Part shown: positions 10,314 to 20,882 of the stretch, one piece after another | Position numbering within the stretch: the stretch's first letter is position 1 | Layout: each line of letters starts with the position of its first letter | Assembly (NCBI RefSeq): GCF_900110505.1 | Contig: NZ_FODZ01000003.1 | Location: forward strand, 497,975 to 561,974 | Length of the DNA: 64,000 nt | Direction: 5' to 3' | DNA from: Luteibacter sp. UNC138MFCol5.1 | Lineage (GTDB): Bacteria > Pseudomonadota > Gammaproteobacteria > Xanthomonadales > Rhodanobacteraceae | Translations under genes and position numbers: made by a program | The notes under the pieces: generated by a model | The model's input: only the letters and a program-made list of their open reading frames with translations | What the model was told of the DNA's origin: nothing | Databases searched by the model: none

Positions 10314-11059
10314 GTCGCATCCGCCTTCGCCGCGACGGCGAACGCATCGCGCAGACCGAACGCGCCTTCCAGCAACGCGCGGCCGAGGATGATCCCGGCG
10401 ACGCCCTGCAACGCGAGGCCTTCCACATCGCCGAGCGAGCTCACGCCACCGGACGCCTGCACGCGAAGCGTCGGCGCCAGGGCCGCGACGTGCCGGTAGA
10501 GCGCCGTGTTCGGCCCGGTCATGGTGCCGTCCCGATCGATGTCGGTGCACAGCAGGTGGCGCGCACCGGCCGCCTCGTACCACGGCAGCAGTTCGTCGAG
10601 CGTGCGCGCCTCGTCGGCCGTCCAGCCCGCGCTGGGCAGTTTCCACAGGCCGTCGCGAAAACGGGTGTCCAGCGCCAGCACGATGCGCTCCGCGCCGTAC
10701 CGCGCGATCCACGTGGCGACGGTTTCCGGATCGCGCGAGGCGAGGCTGCCGACGACCACGCGCTCGACACCGGCTTCGAACAGCCGGCGCACGCCGTCCT
10801 CGTCGCGGATGCCGCCACCGGCCTGCACCCGCAAGCGTCCGGCGGAGGCGATACCGGCGATGACCGCGAGATTCTCGAAGCGGCCGGAGCGCGCACCGTC
10901 GAGGTCGACGACGTGCAGCCACGAGGCGCCTTCGTCGGCGTAGCGCGCGGCCAGGGCCTCGGGCTCGAAGGCGAACGTGGTCTGCTGGGCGTAGTCGCCC
11001 TTGAACAGGCGCACCACCTGGCCCTTGCGGAGGTCGATGGCGGGAATGGGTAACGTCAT
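10307..11059 (-). CDS. hisA: Phosphoribosyl-formimino-AICAR ribotide isomerase
   Basis: A 250-residue (beta/alpha)8 barrel isomerase, step 4 of histidine synthesis. The catalytic Asp is in [13 protein letters not shown] and the second in [13 protein letters not shown]; the phosphate loops are [11 protein letters not shown] and [11 protein letters not shown]. Length and motifs are normal. The start at 11059 overlaps the hisH stop by 4 nt. Confidence 0.97.
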   Translation of the reverse strand: MTLPIPAIDLRKGQVVRLFKGDYAQQTTFAFEPEALAARYADEGASWLHVVDLDGARSGRFENLAVIAGIASAGRLRVQAGGGIRDEDGVRRLFEAGVERVVVGSLASRDPETVATWIARYGAERIVLALDTRFRDGLWKLPSAGWTADEARTLDELLPWYEAAGARHLLCTDIDRDGTMTGPNTALYRHVAALAPTLRVQASGGVSSLGDVEGLALQGVAGIILGRALLEGAFGLRDAFAVAAKADATC

Positions 11060-11646
11060 AGCGAAAGGAAGTTCCGTAGGAGCTGCGCACCGAGGGACGC
11101 GGAGCGCTCGGGATGGAATTGCATGCCCATGAAATTGCGGTGGGCGACGATCGCCGCGAACGGTACGCCGTGCTCGCTCTCGGCCAGCGACCAGTCGCCG
11201 GTGGGAACCGCGTAGCTGTGCACGAAATACGCGCAATCTCCGTCGCGCACGCCGTCGACGAGCGGATGCGTCGATGTGACGCGCAAACCGTTCCAGCCCA
11301 TGTGCGGCACACGCAGTCCCGGCGCCTCGGCGAACCGGCGCACCGGCGCGGGAATGACGCCGAGGCATTCGGTGTCGGCCTCCTCCGAGCGCTCGCACAG
11401 CAACTGCATGCCGAGGCAGACACCGAGTACCGGCTGCGTCAGTCCGCGCATGACGTCGACGAGCCCCGCTTCCCGCAGCCGCCGCATGCCGGGGCCCGCG
11501 GCACCCACACCGGGCAGGATCACGTGACTTGCCGCGCGTATCGCGTCGGCGTCCGCCGTGAGCTCGGCGTCCGTGCCCAGGCGCTGCAGCGCGTAGCGCA
11601 CCGAGCCGATGTTCGTGCCGCCGGCATCGACGAGGACGACAGCCAT
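11056..11646 (-). CDS. hisH: Imidazole glycerol phosphate synthase, glutaminase subunit
   Basis: A 196-residue class I glutamine amidotransferase that supplies ammonia to HisF. The triad is visible: the nucleophile Cys in [10 protein letters not shown], and His and Glu in [12 protein letters not shown] near the C-terminus. The oxyanion strand PHMGWN is intact. Overlaps hisB by 1 nt and hisA by 4 nt. Confidence 0.97.
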   Translation of the reverse strand: MAVVLVDAGGTNIGSVRYALQRLGTDAELTADADAIRAASHVILPGVGAAGPGMRRLREAGLVDVMRGLTQPVLGVCLGMQLLCERSEEADTECLGVIPAPVRRFAEAPGLRVPHMGWNGLRVTSTHPLVDGVRDGDCAYFVHSYAVPTGDWSLAESEHGVPFAAIVAHRNFMGMQFHPERSASLGAQLLRNFLSL

Positions 11647-12710
11647 CAGAGCGTCCCCTTCGTGCTCGGCAGCTCCTCGCCCTCGCGGCGGATCGCCTGC
11701 CGCAGCGTGCGCGCGACGGACTTGAAGCAGCCCTCGACCATGTGGTGCGCGTTCTCGCCGTGCACGGTCAGGTGCAGGTTCGCGCCGAGCGTCTCGCACA
11801 GCGAGCGGAAGAAATGCGGCACGAGTTCGGTGGGGATGTCGCCGACGCGCTCGCGCGGAAAGCTGCCGTCGAACACGAAGTACGGCCGACCCGACAGGTC
11901 GAGCTCCGCGCGCGCCGCGCTCTCGTCCATCGGCAGCGCGAAGCCATAGCGGCCGATGCCGCGCTTGTCGCCGAGCGCCTCGCGCAGCGCCTGCCCGAGC
12001 GCCAGCGCCGAATCCTCGATGGTGTGGTGTTCGTCGACGTGCGTGTCGCCGTCGCAGCGAAGCCGCAGCGCGAAACCGCCGTGCTTGCCGATCTGCTCGA
12101 GCATGTGATCGAAGAAGCCCAGCCCGGTATGCACGACGGGATCGGCCACCCGGTCGAGGTCGACATCGACCTGGATCGACGTCTCGCGTGTGCGGCGCAC
12201 CACGTGGGCGGTACGCGGCGCGTCGAGCAGCGCATGCGCCACTTCGCCCCATGTCATGCCTTCGGCGCCGACGCGGAAGCCACGCACGCCCATGTTGGCG
12301 GCGAAGGCGAGATCGGTCTCGCGGTCGCCGACCATCGCCGACTGCGCGCGGCTCCAGGTGTCGTCCGCGAGCCAGTGGCGCGCGAGGCCCGTCGCCGGCT
12401 TCCGCGTGTCGCGATGTTCGTGCGCGAAACTGCGGTCGATCAGCTGCTCGCGGAACGCGATGCCCTGCGACGCGAAGATGCGCAACATGAGCGCGTGCGG
12501 CCCGTCGAAGGCCTCCTGCGGGAACGACGGCGTGCCGAGGCCATCCTGGTTGGTCACCATCACCAGCTCGTAGCCGGCGGCGACGCAGCGCTGGAGGGCG
12601 GCGATCACGCCAGGCATCAGGGCCAGCTTGTCGAAGCTGTCGATCTGCTCGTCCGCCGGCTCCTCGATGAGGCAGCCGTCGCGATCGACGAAGAGGATCT
12701 TGCGGGTCAT
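11646..12710 (-). CDS. hisB: Bifunctional histidinol-phosphatase / imidazoleglycerol-phosphate dehydratase
   Basis: A 354-residue fusion as in enteric bacteria. The N-terminal HAD phosphatase domain has the nucleophile motif FVDRDGCLI and [14 protein letters not shown]. The C-terminal dehydratase has the manganese-binding histidine clusters [14 protein letters not shown] and [14 protein letters not shown]. It carries out the dehydratase and phosphatase steps (6 and 8 in the usual count) of histidine synthesis. The fused form fits gammaproteobacterial his operons. Confidence 0.97.
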   Translation of the reverse strand: MTRKILFVDRDGCLIEEPADEQIDSFDKLALMPGVIAALQRCVAAGYELVMVTNQDGLGTPSFPQEAFDGPHALMLRIFASQGIAFREQLIDRSFAHEHRDTRKPATGLARHWLADDTWSRAQSAMVGDRETDLAFAANMGVRGFRVGAEGMTWGEVAHALLDAPRTAHVVRRTRETSIQVDVDLDRVADPVVHTGLGFFDHMLEQIGKHGGFALRLRCDGDTHVDEHHTIEDSALALGQALREALGDKRGIGRYGFALPMDESAARAELDLSGRPYFVFDGSFPRERVGDIPTELVPHFFRSLCETLGANLHLTVHGENAHHMVEGCFKSVARTLRQAIRREGEELPSTKGTL

Positions 12711-13771
12711 GCGCCCGCTCCCGCACGCAGTACCGCGAGCACGCGGTCGTTCTCGTTGCCCGTGCCCACGGTGATGCGCAGGGCATCCTCGAGGCCGGGG
12801 TATTTCGTCACGTCGCGAACGACGATGCCCGCGGCGATCAGGCGCCGGTAGGTTCCGGCCGGATCGTCGAAGCGGACCGTGAGGAAGTTCGCGTGCGAAG
12901 GCAGCACGTCGCGAACGCCCGGCAGGCCCGGCAGCGCCGCGAACATCCGCGCACGCTCGCCGAGGATCTCCTGCAGGTGATGGCGCTGCACGCGCCGCCC
13001 CTCGTACGACAGCGCGCCCAGCGCGGCATCGACGCACGGCGACGGCAGCGGGTACGGCGGGATGATCCGGCGCAGCAGCGCGATCACCTCGGGCCGGGCG
13101 ACCAGCGCGCCGACCCGCGCGCCCGCGAGCGACCAGGCCTTCGACAGCGTGCGCAGCACGGCCACGTTGTCGTGGGCGTCGATCAGCGACGTGGCGCTCG
13201 GCGCGCCGCTGAACTCCGCATAGGCCTCGTCGACGACGAGCACGGCACGGCCCGACAGCTCGCGCGCGAGGTGCGCGAGCACTTCGTGCCCGATCAGGTT
13301 GCCGGTGGGATTGTTCGGCGTGCAGACGAACACGAGCTTCGTCGAGGGCGTGACCGCCGCGAGCAGCGTGTCGGGGCGCAACGCACCCGAGGGTTCGAGC
13401 GGCGATTCGATGACGGCGGCATTCTGGATGCGCGCGCAGACGGCGTACATGCCGAACGTCGGCGGTGAAATCAGCACCGCGTCCTCGCCCGCGCGACAGA
13501 ACGCGCGCACGAGCAGGTCGATCGCTTCGTCGCTGCCGCGCGTCACCAGGATGCGTTCGGGGCTGCTGTCGTAGAGTTCGGCGAGGGCGTCGACCAGCGC
13601 GCGCGGCTGCGGGTCGGGATAGCGGTTCAGACCGTCGCCGCCCGGGATGTTCGGCGGCCGGGAGGATTCGTTCGCGTTGAGCAGCACGGTGCCGCCCTGC
13701 GCTTCCATGCGTGCGCTGGAGTAAGGCGAGAGCGCCCGGATTTCGGCGCGGGCGAGATCGAGGACGCTCAT
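12707..13771 (-). CDS. hisC: Histidinol-phosphate aminotransferase
   Basis: A 354-residue fold-type I PLP enzyme converting imidazole-acetol phosphate to histidinol phosphate. Visible motifs are [11 protein letters not shown] at the N-terminus, [15 protein letters not shown], the [11 protein letters not shown] substrate loop, DEAYAEF with the PLP-ring Asp, and the Schiff-base lysine in [16 protein letters not shown]. Overlaps hisB and hisD by 4 nt each. Confidence 0.97.
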   Translation of the reverse strand: MSVLDLARAEIRALSPYSSARMEAQGGTVLLNANESSRPPNIPGGDGLNRYPDPQPRALVDALAELYDSSPERILVTRGSDEAIDLLVRAFCRAGEDAVLISPPTFGMYAVCARIQNAAVIESPLEPSGALRPDTLLAAVTPSTKLVFVCTPNNPTGNLIGHEVLAHLARELSGRAVLVVDEAYAEFSGAPSATSLIDAHDNVAVLRTLSKAWSLAGARVGALVARPEVIALLRRIIPPYPLPSPCVDAALGALSYEGRRVQRHHLQEILGERARMFAALPGLPGVRDVLPSHANFLTVRFDDPAGTYRRLIAAGIVVRDVTKYPGLEDALRITVGTGNENDRVLAVLRAGAGA

Positions 13772-15075
13772 GCGGCGGCATCCATCGCGGCGAGGCGTAG
13801 GGTCACGGCGCGGCGGTGCGCCTCGAGCTGCTCGGCCTCGGCCAGCGTCGCGGCGCACGGTCCGATCGCGCGCAGGCCATCGGCGGTGACTTCCTGCACG
13901 GTCACCTGCTTCTGGAAGCTCGCGACCGACACGCCGCTGTAGCTGCGCGCGTAGCCGTAGGTCGGCAGCACATGGTTGCTGCCGCTGCAGTAGTCGCCCA
14001 CGGACTCGGGCGTCCACTCGCCGAGGAAGACGGAGCCGGCGGATTCGACGCCGTCGAGCAGCGAGCGCGGGTCCGCCGTCTGCACGATCAGGTGTTCCGG
14101 CGCGTAGCGGTTGCTGACGTCCAGCGCTTCGGAAAGATCGCGTACCGACACCAGCCGGCTTTCGCCCAGCGCGATGGCCGCCACGTCCGCGCGCGGGAGC
14201 AGCGCGCATTGGCGATCGACCTCCTCCGCCACGCGATCGAGCAACGCCGCCGACGGGCTGACCAGCAGCACCTGCGAATCGGGGCCGTGCTCGGCCTGCG
14301 ACAGCAGATCGGCGGCGATGAACCGCGGGTCCGCGCCATCGTCGGCGATGACGAGCACCTCCGACGGGCCGGCGGGCATGTCGATCGCCGCGCCTGCCGG
14401 ATCGCCGGCCACCTGCAGCTTGGCTTCCGTCACCCACGCGTTGCCGGGGCCGAAGATCTTGTCGCAGCGGGGCACCGACGCCGTGCCATAGGCCATCGCG
14501 GCGACGGCCTGCGCGCCGCCGAGCTTGAAGACGCGGTGCACGCCGACCGCACGCGCCGCGAACAGCACGGCGTCGTCGCAGCGACCGTTCGCCTGCACCG
14601 GCGTGCACAGCACGACCTCGCGACAACCGGCGATCGCGGCCGGCACGCCGAGCATGATGGCGGTGGACGGCAGCGGCGCGCCACCGGCGGGCACGTAGAG
14701 GCCGACGCGTGCGATCGGGCGCAACACGCGCTCGACCCGCACGCCCGGCGCGGTATCGACCGCCACCGGCCGCGGCGCGGCCGCGCGGTGGAAGGTGTCG
14801 ATGCGACCGACGGCTTCCAGCACCGCGGCCTTCAGTTCGGCGGACAGGCGCGCTTCCGCGGCGTCGAATTCGTCGTCGGTCACGGCCAGCGCGTCGAGGG
14901 TGCTGCCGTCGTAGCGGGCCGTGAGTTCGATGAGCGCGGCATCGCCGCGCGCGCGGACATCGGCGACGATGGCCTCCACGCCCTGGCGGAGTTCGGCCGC
15001 GCGGGATTGCGCGGGACGCGCGAGCGCCGCGTCGCGGCCGTTCTCGTCGAGGGTGCTCCAGTCGATCCGTTTCAT
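13768..15075 (-). CDS. hisD: Histidinol dehydrogenase
   Basis: A 435-residue zinc-dependent NAD enzyme oxidising histidinol to histidine. The signature [15 protein letters not shown], the preceding [13 protein letters not shown] and the zinc/active-site EHLIVQ and [13 protein letters not shown] regions are all present. Length is normal. Overlaps hisG and hisC by 4 nt each. Confidence 0.97.
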   Translation of the reverse strand: MKRIDWSTLDENGRDAALARPAQSRAAELRQGVEAIVADVRARGDAALIELTARYDGSTLDALAVTDDEFDAAEARLSAELKAAVLEAVGRIDTFHRAAAPRPVAVDTAPGVRVERVLRPIARVGLYVPAGGAPLPSTAIMLGVPAAIAGCREVVLCTPVQANGRCDDAVLFAARAVGVHRVFKLGGAQAVAAMAYGTASVPRCDKIFGPGNAWVTEAKLQVAGDPAGAAIDMPAGPSEVLVIADDGADPRFIAADLLSQAEHGPDSQVLLVSPSAALLDRVAEEVDRQCALLPRADVAAIALGESRLVSVRDLSEALDVSNRYAPEHLIVQTADPRSLLDGVESAGSVFLGEWTPESVGDYCSGSNHVLPTYGYARSYSGVSVASFQKQVTVQEVTADGLRAIGPCAATLAEAEQLEAHRRAVTLRLAAMDAAA

Positions 15076-15965
15076 GCCAGCATCTTCTCCACCGGCAGCA
15101 CCAGCATGTCGCGGGCCCCGGCGCGTTTCATGTCCTCGAGCTGTCGCCAGCTCACCGATCCGGCGCAGAGCGCCTGCAGCACCACCTGATCCGGCGCGCC
15201 GTCCACGGGCGTGAGCGTCGGCACCGGACTGCCCGGGAGCAGGCGGGTGATCGCGGCCAGCGCGTCGCGCGGCGCCTGCATGAGGATCAGGCGCGAGTCG
15301 CGCACCTGGATGACGCCGTCGAGACGTCGCAGCAGCAGTTCCGCGATTTCGCCGCGCTCGTCCGTCGGCAGCTCGCGATGACCCGCCAGCACGGCTTCGC
15401 TCTCGACCACGACCGCGGCCTCGCGCAGCTGGTTCGCCACCAGCGTCGCGCCGCTCGACACGAGGTCGCAGATGGCGTCGGCGGTGCCGAGGCGTGGCGC
15501 GATCTCCACCGAACCGGCGAGCATCACCACCTTCGCGTCCACGCCGTTCGACCGGAGCCATTCGCCGAGCAGGCCGGGATACGAGGTCGCGATGCGCAGG
15601 CCTTCCATCTGGGCGGGGCCGTCGTAGGCGTCCTCCTGCGGGACGGCGATCGACAGGCGGCAATGGCCGAAGCCAAGCGAGCGCAGTTCGTCGAGGCCCG
15701 CACCCGGCTCCGGATTGGAGAGCTGGAACTCACGCAGCACGTTGCGGCCGACAATGCCGAGGTCGCACACGCCCTCGGCGATCAGGCCGGGAATGTCGTC
15801 GTCGCGGACGAGGAGGAGATCGACGGGCTCGCCTTCGCCGAAGCAGAACAGCTTGTCGCGGCTCTGCCGGAACTTCAGGCCGCAGCGCGCCAGCAGCTCC
15901 TGCGCCGGCTCGGTCAGGCGTCCCGATTTCTGCATGGCGATGCGCAGGCGGTCGCGGGACTTCAT
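15072..15965 (-). CDS. hisG: ATP phosphoribosyltransferase (long form)
   Basis: A 297-residue HisG of the long type, with a C-terminal regulatory ACT-like domain that senses histidine, so no HisZ partner is needed. Motifs are [14 protein letters not shown] at the N-terminus, [14 protein letters not shown] and the PRPP-binding [16 protein letters not shown]. It catalyses the committed step of the pathway. It overlaps the upstream TrpR-like gene by 4 nt, which ties that regulator to the operon. Confidence 0.97.
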   Translation of the reverse strand: MKSRDRLRIAMQKSGRLTEPAQELLARCGLKFRQSRDKLFCFGEGEPVDLLLVRDDDIPGLIAEGVCDLGIVGRNVLREFQLSNPEPGAGLDELRSLGFGHCRLSIAVPQEDAYDGPAQMEGLRIATSYPGLLGEWLRSNGVDAKVVMLAGSVEIAPRLGTADAICDLVSSGATLVANQLREAAVVVESEAVLAGHRELPTDERGEIAELLLRRLDGVIQVRDSRLILMQAPRDALAAITRLLPGSPVPTLTPVDGAPDQVVLQALCAGSVSWRQLEDMKRAGARDMLVLPVEKMLA

Positions 15966-16282
15966 GCGGCACCCCCGAGCAGGTTCCGGCGCGCGGCGGC
16001 GGCCATGTAACCGCCGCTGCCCTGGTTGAGGTAACGGGCGACCCGCCCGATCGTGGTGATGCTGACGGCCGTGCGCTCGTGGATTTCGCGGTAGGAGCGC
16101 CCCTCCAGCAGGTGCGGCACCACGCGCCAGCGGTCGACCATGACCTCGATCTCCGCGGGGGTGCAGAGGTCGTGCAGGAAGGCGCGCATCTCGTCGACGC
16201 TGGAGAGTGCGGCCATCGCCTCGCAGAGGCTGGTCTCGGCCGAGTCGGCCGGGGTATCGGGATCGAGCGAACGACGCTTCAT
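15962..16282 (-). CDS. TrpR-like (YerC/YecD family) regulator heading the his operon
   Basis: A 106-residue TrpR-superfamily helix-turn-helix protein. The DLCTPAEIEVMVDRWRVVPHLLEGRSYREIHERT core with VSITTIGRVARYLNQGSGGY (quoted in two parts) matches the tryptophan-repressor fold: a helical dimerisation region then a DNA-reading helix. TrpR-family proteins encoded with his genes have been proposed as histidine-responsive repressors (HisR). Here it is the first gene of the operon and overlaps hisG by 4 nt. An imperfect 18-bp palindrome sits over the promoter just upstream. Autoregulation and control of his genes is inferred. Confidence 0.85.
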   Translation of the reverse strand: MKRRSLDPDTPADSAETSLCEAMAALSSVDEMRAFLHDLCTPAEIEVMVDRWRVVPHLLEGRSYREIHERTAVSITTIGRVARYLNQGSGGYMAAAARRNLLGGAA

Positions 16283-16285
16283 AGT

Positions 16286-16326
16286 GTACTAACGCGTTAA
16301 TACGATAACGCATCGTAACTCTGCAA
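16286..16326 (-). promoter_or_regulatory. Candidate his operon promoter with overlapping TrpR-type operator
   Basis: On the minus strand a -35-like TTGCAG (16326-16321) and -10-like TATTAA (16302-16297) are separated by 18 nt. An 18-bp imperfect palindrome GTACTAACGCGTTAATAC (16286-16303, one mismatched pair) covers the -10 box and lies 4 nt from the ATG of the TrpR-like gene. The GTAcTAACG half-site is reminiscent of the E. coli trp operator half-site. A repressor there would block RNA polymerase directly. Confidence 0.6.
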
Positions 16327-16428
16327 CGGGGCCGTGGCAACCGCCGACGCGAAATTGCGCTTTTCTTCCATATATTTCGGATTCAGCGATCGCCACCATG
16401 GCGGGCATTTCCATGCCATGAGCCCGCC

Positions 16429-17208
16429 ATGTCGAGTTCCGTGATCATTGCCGACGACCACCCCGTCGTCGTCGCAGGGGTCGAGACCATCCTCCGGGCC
16501 CACCGCTACGACGCCGTGGCACGCGCCCACGACACGGACACCTTGTTCGAGACCCTCCGCGACAACCCCTGCGACGTCGTCGTCACCGACTACTCGATGC
16601 CCGAAGGCTCGCAGCCCGACGGCATGCCGATGATCCGCCGCATCCGCACCGTCCGCCCGGACGCCGGCATCGTCGTGCTCACGATGCTGTCCAATCCGGC
16701 CATCCTGCGCAGCCTGCTGGACATGGGCGTCGCCGCCATCTTCGACAAACGCACGAACCTCCGGGACATCCCCGTGGCCGTGCATGCCGCGGAAGTCGGC
16801 CGCTCGTACCTCAGCCCCGCGATACGCCGGCTCTTCCACGAAGCCGACTGCGCCTCCGGGCACGACGAGCTCGCCACGCGGCTGTCACCGCGCGAGATCG
16901 AGGTCCTCCGCGCCTACGCGCAAGGCCATGGGCAGGCCGCCATCGCCGAGATGATGGGCCGCAGCTTCAAGACGATCAGCCGGCAGAAGCGTTCGGCCAT
17001 GGCGAAGCTGGGCCTGGTCAACGACGCCCAGCTGTATCAGTTCCTCGCCGGGGTGCGCGCGGCATCGCTCGACGACTGGTCGCCGGCGATCGAAGCCGCC
17101 GCGAAGCGCATCGTGCCCGGGGGCGGCGTCAGGCGACGAGCCGCCCCGACGCCACCAGCTCGCAAACCACGCGCACGTCGCCGTCCATCGCGCGATCCCG
17201 CTGCATGA
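16429..17208 (+). CDS. RcsB-like NarL/FixJ-family response regulator
   Basis: A 259-residue two-component response regulator. The receiver domain has the acidic pair D9-D10, phosphoacceptor D54 in VVTDYSMPEG, and Lys107. The DNA-binding LuxR-type helix-turn-helix (LSPREIEVLRAYAQG through SFKTISRQKRSAMAKLGL) spans residues 150-200. The sequence around D54, with NPAILRSLLDMG and KTISRQKRSAMAKLG, follows E. coli RcsB closely, suggesting an RcsB-type regulator of envelope or surface functions. No histidine kinase lies beside it. The Arg/Pro/Ala-rich last 27 codons overlap the 3' end of the convergent ammonia-lyase gene by 80 nt. Confidence 0.85.
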   Translation: MSSSVIIADDHPVVVAGVETILRAHRYDAVARAHDTDTLFETLRDNPCDVVVTDYSMPEGSQPDGMPMIRRIRTVRPDAGIVVLTMLSNPAILRSLLDMGVAAIFDKRTNLRDIPVAVHAAEVGRSYLSPAIRRLFHEADCASGHDELATRLSPREIEVLRAYAQGHGQAAIAEMMGRSFKTISRQKRSAMAKLGLVNDAQLYQFLAGVRAASLDDWSPAIEAAAKRIVPGGGVRRRAAPTPPARKPRARRRPSRDPAA

Positions 17209-19018
17209 ACGCGACGTGGTCGCGCAGCGTCTTCAGCGCGGCGCGCACGGCCACGCCGCCGTGGAAGTCGTCCGCCGACGCCAGGGCGTCCATCAGCGCC
17301 CGCACTTCCGCCTCGAACCGGGCGTAGTGCGGCGAATCGGAGCGAGGCGCACCCGAGATCTTCGATGCCAGGGCCTGCCAGTCGCCGCGATGCGCGAGGG
17401 TGCGAGCGGCGTTGAGCATGTCCTGGCGGTATTCCAGCGCCTGGGCGGCCGTGTAGAGCTCCATGGCCAGGACGTGGCCGAGGTCTTCGGTCATCTCGAG
17501 CACGTGGCGGGCTTCGTTGGCGCCCATCGACACATGGTCCTCAGCGTTGGCGCTCGTCGGCACGGAATACACCGACGCCGGATGCGCGCGCGTCGCGAGG
17601 TCGTTGACCAGCGCCGCGGCGGTGTACTGCACGATCATGAAACCGGAATCCGTGGCGTCCTCGTTGCCGATGAGGAACGCCGGCAGGCCGTCGTTATTCG
17701 CGGGATCGACGAGCTTCGCCGTGCGGCGCTCGGAGATCGACGCGAGCACCGGGATCGACGCCTTCACGTAGCTCATCGCGAGCGCGAGCGGCATGCCGTG
17801 GAAGTGGCCGGCGGAGATGACCTGATCCTCGATGACCTCGGCGTTCTCGGCGTCCGGGAAGACCAGCGGGTTGTCGGTCACTGCGTTGAGTTCGACGTCG
17901 AACACGCGGCAGGCCTGCTCCCAGGCGTCGCGCACGGCGCCATGCACCTGCGGGGCGCAGCGCAGGCAGTACGCATCCTGCGGCTGGTGCTTCTTGCCAC
18001 CCTTGAAGGGCAGGAAGCGCGAATAGAACGCTTCCTTGCCGTGACGCTGCGTGGCCGGAACCCAGTCCCAGCCGATGTCGAAGCGATGGCCCTGGTCGGC
18101 CGGATCGGCCCAGGAGTCCGACAGCCACGGACGGAACCGCGGCACGAGGTGATACGCGATATCCGCCAGCGTCGAGCCTTCCAGCAGACCGCGGATGTTG
18201 CGCGCCGCCGCGACCTGGCCCGGATGCGGGCGCAGCGCGTGGACTTCTTCGGCGTAGGCGCCGGTGCGGCCGGCGAACGCGTCCAGCGTCATCGCGGCGG
18301 CGAGGTCCGCCGTGCGGATCAGCATGTCCATCGTGTCGAGCGCGAGCACGCCCGTCGCGAGCATCTGCGTGGTGCCGTTGTTGAGCGCGAGGCCCTCCTT
18401 GAACGACAGACGCACGGGCTCGAGACCGGCGGCGGCCAGCGCCTCCGCGCCCGGCATGCGCCGCCCTTCGTAGAACGCCTCGCCACCGCCAAGCAGCACG
18501 ATCGCCAGGTGCGACAGCGGCGCGAGATCGCCGCTGGCCCCGACGGAACCCTTCTCCGGAATCACGGGAATGACGTTGCGATTGAGCAGCTCGGCCAGCG
18601 CGCGCAGCGTTTCGACCCGGATGCCGGAATGACCGCGCATGAGGGTGTTCACGCGGATGGCCAGCATCGCGCGCACGACGTCCACGGAGAACGGCTTACC
18701 GACGCAGACCGCGTGCGTGATGATGAGGTTGTGCTGCAGTTCTTCCAGCAGCGTGCCCGAGCGCGGTTCGGGGTTGCCGCCGGGCAGTTCGTCGCGCACG
18801 CGGTGCGCGCCCAGCAGCTTGTCGGCATTGCTGCCGAACCCCGTCGTGACGCCGTAGATCGGCTCGCCGCCACCCACCTTCTCGGCCAGGAAATCCGCGG
18901 CGCGCTTCACCTTCACCAGTTGCGCCTCGTCGAGGCGGATCGTGGCGCCCTGGCGCGCGATGGCGGCGACCTGCGCGCGCGTGAGGCTGCGGCCGTCGAG
19001 GAGGATGCTGCTGGTCAT
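17129..19018 (-). CDS. hutH: Oversized histidine ammonia-lyase-like enzyme (HAL/PAL family)
   Basis: A 629-residue MIO-cofactor ammonia-lyase; ordinary HutH is about 510 residues. The cofactor-forming Ala-Ser-Gly is at 161-163 in GSVGASGDLAPLSH, and YGVTTGFGS near 55 and QPQDAYCLRCAPQVHGA near 346 match the family. At the substrate-selectivity site it has Thr101-His102, similar to the Ser-His of histidine lyases and unlike the His-Leu or Phe-Leu of tyrosine or phenylalanine lyases. An extra segment of about 60 residues (roughly 283-346, rich in Trp, Asp and Lys) precedes the QDAY motif, and the C-terminus is also long. It starts 28 nt after hisS, with no hutU or hutI nearby, so the catabolic role is uncertain. 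Confidence 0.8.
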   Translation of the reverse strand: MTSSILLDGRSLTRAQVAAIARQGATIRLDEAQLVKVKRAADFLAEKVGGGEPIYGVTTGFGSNADKLLGAHRVRDELPGGNPEPRSGTLLEELQHNLIITHAVCVGKPFSVDVVRAMLAIRVNTLMRGHSGIRVETLRALAELLNRNVIPVIPEKGSVGASGDLAPLSHLAIVLLGGGEAFYEGRRMPGAEALAAAGLEPVRLSFKEGLALNNGTTQMLATGVLALDTMDMLIRTADLAAAMTLDAFAGRTGAYAEEVHALRPHPGQVAAARNIRGLLEGSTLADIAYHLVPRFRPWLSDSWADPADQGHRFDIGWDWVPATQRHGKEAFYSRFLPFKGGKKHQPQDAYCLRCAPQVHGAVRDAWEQACRVFDVELNAVTDNPLVFPDAENAEVIEDQVISAGHFHGMPLALAMSYVKASIPVLASISERRTAKLVDPANNDGLPAFLIGNEDATDSGFMIVQYTAAALVNDLATRAHPASVYSVPTSANAEDHVSMGANEARHVLEMTEDLGHVLAMELYTAAQALEYRQDMLNAARTLAHRGDWQALASKISGAPRSDSPHYARFEAEVRALMDALASADDFHGGVAVRAALKTLRDHVAFMQRDRAMDGDVRVVCELVASGRLVA

Positions 19019-19046
19019 GGTTGGCGCCGTGCGAAAAAGTGGAGGA

Positions 19047-20432
19047 TCAACGACCGATTTCGGCCTGGGCGAGCTCGACGCGGAGTGTCTTGACGAGATC
19101 CGCGCGCGGCACCTCGAACTGGTCCTCGCGGCGCAGGTCCTTCACCGTGACGACGCCCTTGGCGATTTCGTCCTCGCCGAGGACGACGACGAAGCGGATG
19201 CCGGCCCGATCGGCGTACTTGAACTGCTTGCCGAGCTTGCCGCCCTCCAGCACCACTTCGGTGGCGATGCCCGCGCTGCGGAGCTCCGAAGCCACGGCGA
19301 GGTAGACCGGCATCTGCGCCGCGTCCATCTGCGTCACGAGCACGTCGACCGTGCTGCGCGCCGTCGAGACGAGGCCGGCGTCGCGCAGCTGCCAGTAGAG
19401 GCGCGTGAGGCCGATGGAAATGCCGACGCCCGGCAGGTGCGACTTGGTGTACTGGCCGGCGAGGTTCTCGTAGCGGCCGCCCGAGCAGATCGAGCCGATG
19501 CCCGGGTGGTCGTTGAGCGTGGTCTCGTAGACCGTGCCCGTGTAGTAATCGAGGCCGCGCGCGATCGAGAGATTCAGCGCGAAATGCGTCTCCGGCACGC
19601 CGAAGTCGCGGATCAGGCCGAGCACTTCCTTCAGCTCCGCCCTGCCCTGCTCGAACGTCTCCGAACCGCTGCCGAGCGCGTCGAGCTTCGCGAACGCGTC
19701 GTCGACCGACGTCGAACGCACCTGCACGAACGCGAGGATCTTCGCGGCGACCTCGGCCGACAGGCCAAACGCGTCGCCGGTGAGCGTCTCGCGCACGTAA
19801 TCGGCGCCGCGCTTGTCGAGCTTGTCCACCTCGCGCAGCACGAGCATCTGCTGCTCCGGATCGGTGACGCCCAGGTTCTCGAAGTAACCGCGCATCAGCT
19901 TGCGGTTGTTGAGCTGGATCGTGAACGCGCCGATGTTCAGTTCCTTGAACACGCTGTAGATCACCGCCGGGATCTCGGCGTCGTAACGCACCGAGAGGGA
20001 GTCCTTGCCGATGACGTCGATGTCGCACTGGTAGAACTCGCGGAAACGTCCGCGCTGGGCACGCTCGCCGCGGTAGACGCGCTGCATCTGGTAGCGGCGG
20101 AACGGGAAGCTCAGGTCGTGCTCGTGCTCGGCGACGTAGCGCGCCAGCGGCACCGTGAGGTCGAAGCGCAGGGCCAGCTCCGGCACGCCGCCCTTCTCGG
20201 CCGCCGCGCCCAGCGCGCCGGTCGACTGGACGAAGTACACCTGGCGCTCGGTCTCCCCGCCCGTCTTGGTCAGCAGCACATCGCTATGCTCGATCACCGG
20301 CGTCTCGATCGGCAGGAAGCCGAATCGCTCGTAGTTGCGGCGAATCGTGTCCAGCATGCGCTGGAAGGCGATCTGGTCGAGCGGAAGAAGCTCGAGGACA
20401 CCGGGCATGGTGCGGGCCGGGGTGAGTGCCAT
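19047..20432 (-). CDS. hisS: Histidyl-tRNA synthetase
   Basis: A 461-residue class II aminoacyl-tRNA synthetase. Motif 2 is visible in [19 protein letters not shown] and [13 protein letters not shown]. The histidine-specific loop [16 protein letters not shown] and [12 protein letters not shown], with motif 3 [14 protein letters not shown], are also present, and an anticodon-binding domain ends the protein. Start at 20432 ([11 protein letters not shown]), with AGAGGAA upstream; an in-frame Met 17 codons earlier has no better support. It appears to be co-transcribed with the downstream ammonia-lyase gene. Confidence 0.96.
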   Translation of the reverse strand: MALTPARTMPGVLELLPLDQIAFQRMLDTIRRNYERFGFLPIETPVIEHSDVLLTKTGGETERQVYFVQSTGALGAAAEKGGVPELALRFDLTVPLARYVAEHEHDLSFPFRRYQMQRVYRGERAQRGRFREFYQCDIDVIGKDSLSVRYDAEIPAVIYSVFKELNIGAFTIQLNNRKLMRGYFENLGVTDPEQQMLVLREVDKLDKRGADYVRETLTGDAFGLSAEVAAKILAFVQVRSTSVDDAFAKLDALGSGSETFEQGRAELKEVLGLIRDFGVPETHFALNLSIARGLDYYTGTVYETTLNDHPGIGSICSGGRYENLAGQYTKSHLPGVGISIGLTRLYWQLRDAGLVSTARSTVDVLVTQMDAAQMPVYLAVASELRSAGIATEVVLEGGKLGKQFKYADRAGIRFVVVLGEDEIAKGVVTVKDLRREDQFEVPRADLVKTLRVELAQAEIGR

Positions 20433-20586
20433 GCAATTCCTCTTCGGACAGGCTGTACGGGCGCCGCCATGCGGCAGCCGCATAGATTAGCAGATGGCCA
20501 GGGACGCCCCGGACGCCCGCGTGTAAAAAATATGCGACGACCTGTTGCCAAGGGACCGGGCCATGGCTAATATACGCGGCTCCTGT

Positions 20587-20663
<77 letters not shown>

Positions 20664-20677
20664 ATATTCGAAGTTTA

Positions 20678-20723
20678 AAGGCCCTGAAAACCGCGTCCGC
20701 GCGAGCTTTCAGGGCCTTTTTCT
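20678..20723 (+). terminator. Rho-independent terminator after tRNA-Pro
   Basis: AAAGGCCCTGAAA and TTTCAGGGCCTTT form a 13-bp perfect stem around a 16-nt GC-rich loop, followed by a T-rich run. It lies 15 nt after the tRNA CCA end. Confidence 0.85.
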
Positions 20724-20882
20724 TTGCCGGCCTGTGATCGGCCCCGCTTCGGCCTGGAGCCATCGCGGACACCGCCGGTCGTCCGCGGACGCGACACACG
20801 GCGCCCATGGCGCGCCGCGACGCGGTCGCCGTGCTGGCACACGCCTTGCTCGTCCACGGCATCGCCCTCACGGACCGAAGCC

